Positions 59,727 through 64,000 of a stretch of 64,000 nt of DNA are shown here, piece by piece. This DNA comes from an uncultured Lactobacillus sp. (GTDB lineage: Bacteria > Bacillota > Bacilli > Lactobacillales > Lactobacillaceae), in contig CAJUNC010000009.1 in assembly GCA_910587695.1 (NCBI GenBank), forward strand, positions 28,316 through 92,315, given 5' to 3'. The notes below the pieces were generated by a model. The model had not been told where the DNA came from, did no database searches, and saw only the letters and a list, made by a program, of their open reading frames with translations. The stretch's first letter is position 1. Every line of letters starts with the position of its first letter. The position numbers and the translations under genes are program-made.

Positions 59727-60287
59727 CTAAACTGTTAACTTTACCTGTTCTAACAGTTCAAACGTATCATTTTCTTTATCGAAGCCATATTTAAAGATCG
59801 CACCATTTTGGATACTGGAGAGCTCGAGCTGGTCATCCCAACGTTTGATAAATTGTAAACACGCATTGGCATGTGTGACTGCTAAGACTGTATGTCCATT
59901 GGAACGGTGCATCAATTCAGTACAAGTCGTAACGATCCGCTCTTGAACTTCAAAATCACTTTCGCCACCGTACTTAACAAAAAAATCACCATAAGGGCGC
60001 AAATGTTGCAGGTAATTATGCTCACCTTCAAGTAGACCAAAATTTTGTTCCTTCAATCCCTTTAGACGCATATATGGTAATGATGTAACTTGACGCAAAG
60101 TATCGCAACAGCGCTCAGAAGCTGAACAATAAGCAGCCGAAAGATCAACTTCTTTAAAATATTGCCTTGCTTCCTTAGCTTGTTTGATACCGTTTTTGGT
60201 AAGTGGTGAATCACTCCAACCTTCGATCTTACCCAATTGGTTGAATAATGTTTCACCATGGCGCATTAAATACAATGTTTGTTCCAT
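59727..60287 (-). CDS. Histidine phosphatase family protein (phosphoglycerate mutase-like)
   Basis: This 186-residue protein starts at ATG 60287, behind GGAGGGG. It has the RHG motif in LYLMRHGETLFN, LKEQNFGLLEGEHN and the second catalytic histidine in VLAVTHANACLQF. It is an acid-type phosphatase or cofactor-dependent mutase of unknown substrate. It probably shares a transcript with the GH1 gene, so a sugar phosphate is a possible substrate. Confidence 0.88.
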   Translation of the reverse strand: MEQTLYLMRHGETLFNQLGKIEGWSDSPLTKNGIKQAKEARQYFKEVDLSAAYCSASERCCDTLRQVTSLPYMRLKGLKEQNFGLLEGEHNYLQHLRPYGDFFVKYGGESDFEVQERIVTTCTELMHRSNGHTVLAVTHANACLQFIKRWDDQLELSSIQNGAIFKYGFDKENDTFELLEQVKLTV

Positions 60288-60426
60288 AAGCCCCTCCATA
60301 AAGTATACTCTTTTAAAAATATGACTTTACTTAATCAGTATAACGCTTTCTTTCTGACTAAGCAAAGAACAACTGCTACAATAATTCCTGACCATCATTA
60401 TCCGTTTTTTTACTTAAATTAATAAT

Positions 60427-60469
60427 AAAGCAGTGCTAAGAAAACCTTAAGATTTCTTAGCACTGCTTT
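60427..60469 (-). terminator. Terminator after the DUF2207 gene
   Basis: A perfect 17-bp stem (60427-60443 with 60453-60469) around a 9-base loop, with a T-rich tail on the minus strand, lies just downstream of the DUF2207 gene. Confidence 0.8.
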
Positions 60470-60504
60470 GATTTTGCTTGAAACGTTCAACACTGTACTA
60501 GTGC

Positions 60505-62295
60505 CTAGAATGCACCGCCAGTTCCGCCGCCACCGCCACCAGAACTGCCACCAGAGAAACCACCGGAACTACCACTAGCCGATGAGTCAACATTGGCTGC
60601 CGCAATGCTTTGCTCAAAACTTGAGGTAAAACTGTCATTCCAATCACCTGCAAAATACAAGCCATAGTAGATTCCAAAACCAGTCTCTAATTCGGCTACA
60701 CTAAACTCGGCTTTCAAGGCCTTGATGACCTTCTTTGCTAGCCCAAATGCAACCGCATACGGCATGATCTGCTCCCATAAAACAATGTCTCCTACTTCGC
60801 GTAGATCAAAACGTCCAACATCTTTTAACATCGCTTTGAAACACCGTAATTCATAGATCTCTCTTTCTCCTGTTGGCGTATAGCTCGAGTGTGTCAGCAA
60901 ATACTTAGTACTCAATAAAATGATCACGATCCCTAAACCTAAACAGATCCATCTGATCATTCCACTAAAGATGATCCCCAACAATAATAAGACCCCTAAG
61001 TTGACAAAAGTACCTAGCATAACGGTAACACACCAAGCACGGGTCTTTTTATCGATATAGTTATAGGCGTCGGCTTGCCGTTTTACCCGCTTAGCCCATT
61101 GCTCAAATTTTTGACTAAGTGCCTTAGCTCTACTGCGCTTGTTTTTTACCTGCTTAAGGGTCTTTAGATCAAATTCGGTCCCATTGCCGACATTTTTAAA
61201 GAGAAAACGCAACAATCCATCTTCCAAAAGTGTCTTATCTTTCAACTTGATCACATAGTTTTTTTTGCCTGAAGCTTCCACGATCTCTAACTTCTCCTGA
61301 CCTGCAAGATCCAATAAATGTGCACTAAATGCTTGATTATTCGGTAGCGTTTGGTTTAATACAACAAAAGCTACTTCAGGTGCATATTTAGGGATCTCAT
61401 AGCTATGCTTGAGTGACGGTAATTTAGTCTTTTTATTTCCTGGGTTTATCACCAAGATCGCGATAAAACCTAGAGAAAGAGCCAATGCGATCCCGCTGAA
61501 AATATGCTTGATGACTTGTGCCTTTTTTTCCTCAGCTTGACGCTTTTGATTGGCTTCATTAGCCAACTTAGCCTCGGCTCGTTGGATCTTTTCTTTTGCT
61601 TTTTCATTAGATACTTGAGAATTATTAGGTGTAACTGAGGTCGGGAAAAGCATATGTGTCTCCAACATCTCATCGGTATCAAGTTCATCCAGTGTCAGTA
61701 TCACTTTACCTTGCTTACGATCAACATCGGTATAGCCGGTCAAAGGCCCATGTGTCCAAGCCTGTAAGTCATCGATCGGAGCTTTAGGCAATTGTAGCGT
61801 CACCTTAACATTATGCAAGCGCACATCCCATCCCGCACCGAGGATCTTCCAATTCAACTCAGCCGTATCTTGATAGTTCGTGATCAAACCACTCAAAACA
61901 TAGTGATAATTCACCGTCATCTTATCATCACTGACCTTATGATAGACTTTGAGCTTTAAATTATCCGCAGTTTTTGTTTGCGTAAATGTGTTGTTCTCCC
62001 CTGTTGAACTCTCAGCCAACTGAGTCGTTTGACCATTTTGGGTGATCGAGACCCCAAAGTCACTGACATCAGTAACTTTGGTCAGATTTTGGTCGTAATA
62101 TACCCCATTAAAATCACCATCAAACTCATAGGTTATCCGTTGGGTAAGATCGATCTTGCCATCTTCACGTACATTTGCCGTTGCATCATAATCAGTTATT
62201 TGATAATCACCATCTGCTAAAGCTGTACTACTCGCAGTAAAGAATAAGCCCAGACCAACTAAAAGACTTACTATCAACTTACTTATCTTGTTCAT
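60505..62295 (-). CDS. DUF2207 membrane protein
   Basis: This 596-residue protein starts at ATG 62295, behind GGGGG. A signal peptide (about 1-27, ending STALA-DG) is followed by an extracellular beta-rich DUF2207 domain (DGDYQITDYDATANVREDGK), a helix near 268-286, a cytoplasmic domain (300-420), two more helices (about 425-465) and a C-terminal Gly/Ser tail after residue ~570. Such proteins are common in lactobacilli; the function is unknown. Confidence 0.85.
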   Translation of the reverse strand: MNKISKLIVSLLVGLGLFFTASSTALADGDYQITDYDATANVREDGKIDLTQRITYEFDGDFNGVYYDQNLTKVTDVSDFGVSITQNGQTTQLAESSTGENNTFTQTKTADNLKLKVYHKVSDDKMTVNYHYVLSGLITNYQDTAELNWKILGAGWDVRLHNVKVTLQLPKAPIDDLQAWTHGPLTGYTDVDRKQGKVILTLDELDTDEMLETHMLFPTSVTPNNSQVSNEKAKEKIQRAEAKLANEANQKRQAEEKKAQVIKHIFSGIALALSLGFIAILVINPGNKKTKLPSLKHSYEIPKYAPEVAFVVLNQTLPNNQAFSAHLLDLAGQEKLEIVEASGKKNYVIKLKDKTLLEDGLLRFLFKNVGNGTEFDLKTLKQVKNKRSRAKALSQKFEQWAKRVKRQADAYNYIDKKTRAWCVTVMLGTFVNLGVLLLLGIIFSGMIRWICLGLGIVIILLSTKYLLTHSSYTPTGEREIYELRCFKAMLKDVGRFDLREVGDIVLWEQIMPYAVAFGLAKKVIKALKAEFSVAELETGFGIYYGLYFAGDWNDSFTSSFEQSIAAANVDSSASGSSGGFSGGSSGGGGGGTGGAF

Positions 62296-62460
62296 TTTCA
62301 CTGCCCCCTTTGCCTGCTGATATCTCTTTTAATTATCTCAAAATTGTTAACTTAAGACAAAGATTAGCATTAGATCTATAATTATAGGTATATAGATAAA
62401 ATATTTTCGGGTACCTTAATTTTTTTGTTTACAAATTTAAATTCTGCGGTAAAATATAAT

Positions 62461-62475
62461 TTAGAATCATTCTAA
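62461..62475. promoter_or_regulatory. Fur/PerR-type box upstream of the VIT genes
   Basis: TTAGAATCATTCTAA is a perfect 7-1-7 palindrome of the Fur/PerR/Zur family (consensus-like TTATAATNATTATAA). It lies immediately after the likely -10 (TAAAAT or TATAAT, with TTTACA at 62428-62433 as -35), where a repressor would block transcription. Confidence 0.7.
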
Positions 62476-62493
62476 AAAAAGAGGTTATGAATT

Positions 62494-63174
62494 GTGACTA
62501 GTAAGTTAACTTTAGCTCAGCGTGTCAACATTTTACGCGCGAGTGTCATGGGTGCAAATGATGGGATCATTTCAGTCGCCGGGATCGTTGTCGGGGTCGC
62601 TGGGGCTTCTGCCAGCAACTATGGGATCTTTATTTCAGGGATCGCAGGTATGCTAGCTGGGACCGTTTCGATGGCGATGGGCGAATATGTTTCAGTCAGT
62701 ACGCAAAAAGACTCCGAGAAACAAGCCGTCGCAGAGGAAAAATCACGCTTAAAACTAAACTATGAGCATGAATTTGAAATGGTCAAACAAAAATATTTAG
62801 CTCAAGGGATCAGACCCGATCTAGCGCAAAAAGCAACAGAAGAAATGATGCAAAAAGATCCTCTCGTGACTACAGTTCGCGAACGCTATGGCTTAAATAT
62901 CAATGAGATCATCGATCCTTATGCCGCAGCGATCGCTTCAATGGTCTCATTTCCAACCGGTTCATTATTGCCAATGCTTGCGATCACGCTGTTTCCCGAA
63001 AAGATCAAGATCGTAGCAACATTTATCGCTGTTTTGATCGCTTTAGCTTTGACTGGCTGGGGTGCAGCTATTTTAAGCAAAGCCGATAAAAAACAAGGTA
63101 TCATCCGTAACGTCATCTCGGGGACACTAACGATGGCAGTTACATATTTGATCGGGAAAATTATTGGGGGGTAA
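62494..63174 (+). CDS. VIT1/CCC1-family transporter, copy 1
   Basis: This 226-residue protein has about five helices: two N-terminal (ASVMGANDGIISVAGIVVGV, then GMLAGTVSMAMGEYVSVSTQKDSE), a hydrophilic loop (70-135), and three C-terminal helices. It belongs to the VIT1/CCC1 family of Fe2+/Mn2+ transporters. The GTG start has AGAGG upstream. A second copy follows at once. The palindromic box upstream suggests iron or peroxide control. Confidence 0.88.
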   Translation: MTSKLTLAQRVNILRASVMGANDGIISVAGIVVGVAGASASNYGIFISGIAGMLAGTVSMAMGEYVSVSTQKDSEKQAVAEEKSRLKLNYEHEFEMVKQKYLAQGIRPDLAQKATEEMMQKDPLVTTVRERYGLNINEIIDPYAAAIASMVSFPTGSLLPMLAITLFPEKIKIVATFIAVLIALALTGWGAAILSKADKKQGIIRNVISGTLTMAVTYLIGKIIGG

Positions 63175-63180
63175 ATGCAA

Positions 63181-63855
63181 ATGAAAAAGACAAGTTCAAT
63201 GAGTGAACGGCTCAATACTCTACGTGCTGGGGTCTTAGGCTCAAATGATGGGATCTTGACCGTGGTCGGCGTATTATTCAGTGTAGCGGTGGCAACAACT
63301 GATCAATTCACGATCTTTATCGCCGGACTTTCCGATCTACTTGCCTGTGCTTTTTCGATGGCAGCCGGCGAGTACGCTTCGGTCAGCACTCAAAAAGATG
63401 CCGAAAAAGCGGCTGTCGCTAAAGAAAAGCAATTATTAAAGACTGATTTTTCAAGTGAACTAGCAACTGTCAAAATGTTTTACATCGAACGCGGTGTAAG
63501 TGAACAAACTGCCACTTTGATCGCACAAGATCTGATGTCAAAAAAGCCCCTTGAGACCATCATCAGCATCAAATACAACTTAGATCTCGGGCAATATATG
63601 GATCCGTGGAATGCAGCGCTCTCGTCTTTAGTCTCGGCTTCGATCGGTGGGATCTTCCCGTTAGCAGCAATGACTTTAAGTCCAGTCCAATACCAATGGC
63701 CGGCCACGATCTTTGCAGTCTGTGTCTCGGTCGCACTGACTGGTTATTTAAGTGCTAAATTAGGCAATGGCATGGTCAAGACCGCTATCTTACGCAATCT
63801 GATCGTGGGGATCATCACCATGATCATCCACTACACCGTCGGGATCATGCTGTAA
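63181..63855 (+). CDS. VIT1/CCC1-family transporter, copy 2
   Basis: This 224-residue protein is a paralogue of copy 1. I chose the ATG at 63181, 9 bases after GGGGGG; an ATG at 63175 is too close to that site. GVLGSNDGILTVVGVLFSVA and CAFSMAAGEYASVSTQKDAE repeat the family motifs. The two genes form a tandem operon, perhaps a heterodimeric exporter of iron or manganese. Confidence 0.88.
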   Translation: MKKTSSMSERLNTLRAGVLGSNDGILTVVGVLFSVAVATTDQFTIFIAGLSDLLACAFSMAAGEYASVSTQKDAEKAAVAKEKQLLKTDFSSELATVKMFYIERGVSEQTATLIAQDLMSKKPLETIISIKYNLDLGQYMDPWNAALSSLVSASIGGIFPLAAMTLSPVQYQWPATIFAVCVSVALTGYLSAKLGNGMVKTAILRNLIVGIITMIIHYTVGIML

Positions 63856-63905
63856 ACAAAATATGCGATAAAGCTGATCAAAAACTTAGTCCTATAATTT
63901 TTAAA

Positions 63906-63943
63906 CTGACTGTAAAATAAGTAAAAAGGCATCTTCAAATTCC
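63906..63943 (+). repeat. Interrupted copy C of the dispersed palindromic repeat
   Basis: The bases resemble the start of copies A and B, with the shared GCATCTTCAAATTCC segment (63929-63943). They then diverge abruptly at 63944 into unrelated sequence (GAGGCACTGGGGTCCG), which may be the end of an inserted element that continues beyond the window. Confidence 0.5.
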
Positions 63944-64000
63944 GAGGCACTGGGGTCCGTCAAGTATACAGTTTAAATAGAAAAATAGTTTATGCGGTTT

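Overview
The window is a stretch of chromosome from a low-GC Gram-positive bacterium of the Lactobacillaceae. A Ligilactobacillus-like species would fit, but I cannot name it from sequence alone. The evidence is the gene set: maltose phosphorylase, an alpha-glucoside PTS, Opp peptide uptake with PepO, BrnQ carriers, MFS-DUF4811 and DUF3290-DUF421 pairs, T-box and cre control, and strong GGAGG-type ribosome binding sites. I see no rRNA, tRNA, prophage, CRISPR array or complete insertion sequence. A perfect ParB-binding parS site at 40496-40511, together with mnmE, mnmG and khpB/jag, suggests an origin-proximal position.

Layout. 1-1.4 kb: maltose phosphorylase (cut by the window edge) and its LacI-type regulator. 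1.5-12.5 kb: ASCH protein, Zn/Cd-type P1B-ATPase with a SmtB/CzrA-type operator, BrnQ carrier with a possible attenuator, OpuC-like osmolyte ABC transporter with an HxlR regulator, a heterodimeric ABC exporter and a SmtB-like ArsR sensor. 12.6-18 kb: envelope and stress genes (ABM protein, DUF421/DUF3290, PadR-DUF1700-DUF4097-PspC, LytTR-DUF3021). 18-21.9 kb: MerR/VOC/small membrane protein operon divergent from an MFS exporter and DUF4811 protein. 21.9-26.2 kb: alpha-glucoside PTS, GH4 6-phospho-alpha-glucosidase and RpiR regulator. 26.3-36 kb: OhrR-like regulator, KhpB/Jag, aldo-keto reductase, PepO, Na+/H+ antiporter, vitamin B6 uptake and kinase pair, acetoin reductase, DUF554 protein. 36-47.9 kb: a large opp operon (oppD-F-B-C) with four tandem substrate-binding paralogues and an embedded yaaA. 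48-52.9 kb: Ile T-box and second brnQ, S-methylmethionine permease with homocysteine methyltransferase, DUF441 protein. 52.9-64 kb: mnmG, mnmE behind a structured leader, adenosine deaminase, an orphan Xre protein, GH1 phospho-beta-glucosidase, a histidine phosphatase, a DUF2207 protein, and tandem VIT/CCC1 transporters behind a Fur/PerR-type box.

Functionally this is carbohydrate, peptide and amino-acid acquisition, metal and osmotic homeostasis, and envelope-stress sensing. The most distinctive points are the parS site, the mnmE leader, four OppA proteins that all lack a lipobox, a textbook LytTR direct-repeat operator, a palindrome covering two divergent -35 boxes, dispersed palindromic repeats, and a pervasive preference for G-ending codons before isoleucine ATC that floods the sequence with GATC.

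Start codons were re-chosen where a Shine-Dalgarno sequence clearly favours a later start. All functional names come from reading the sequence against remembered families; no searches were run.
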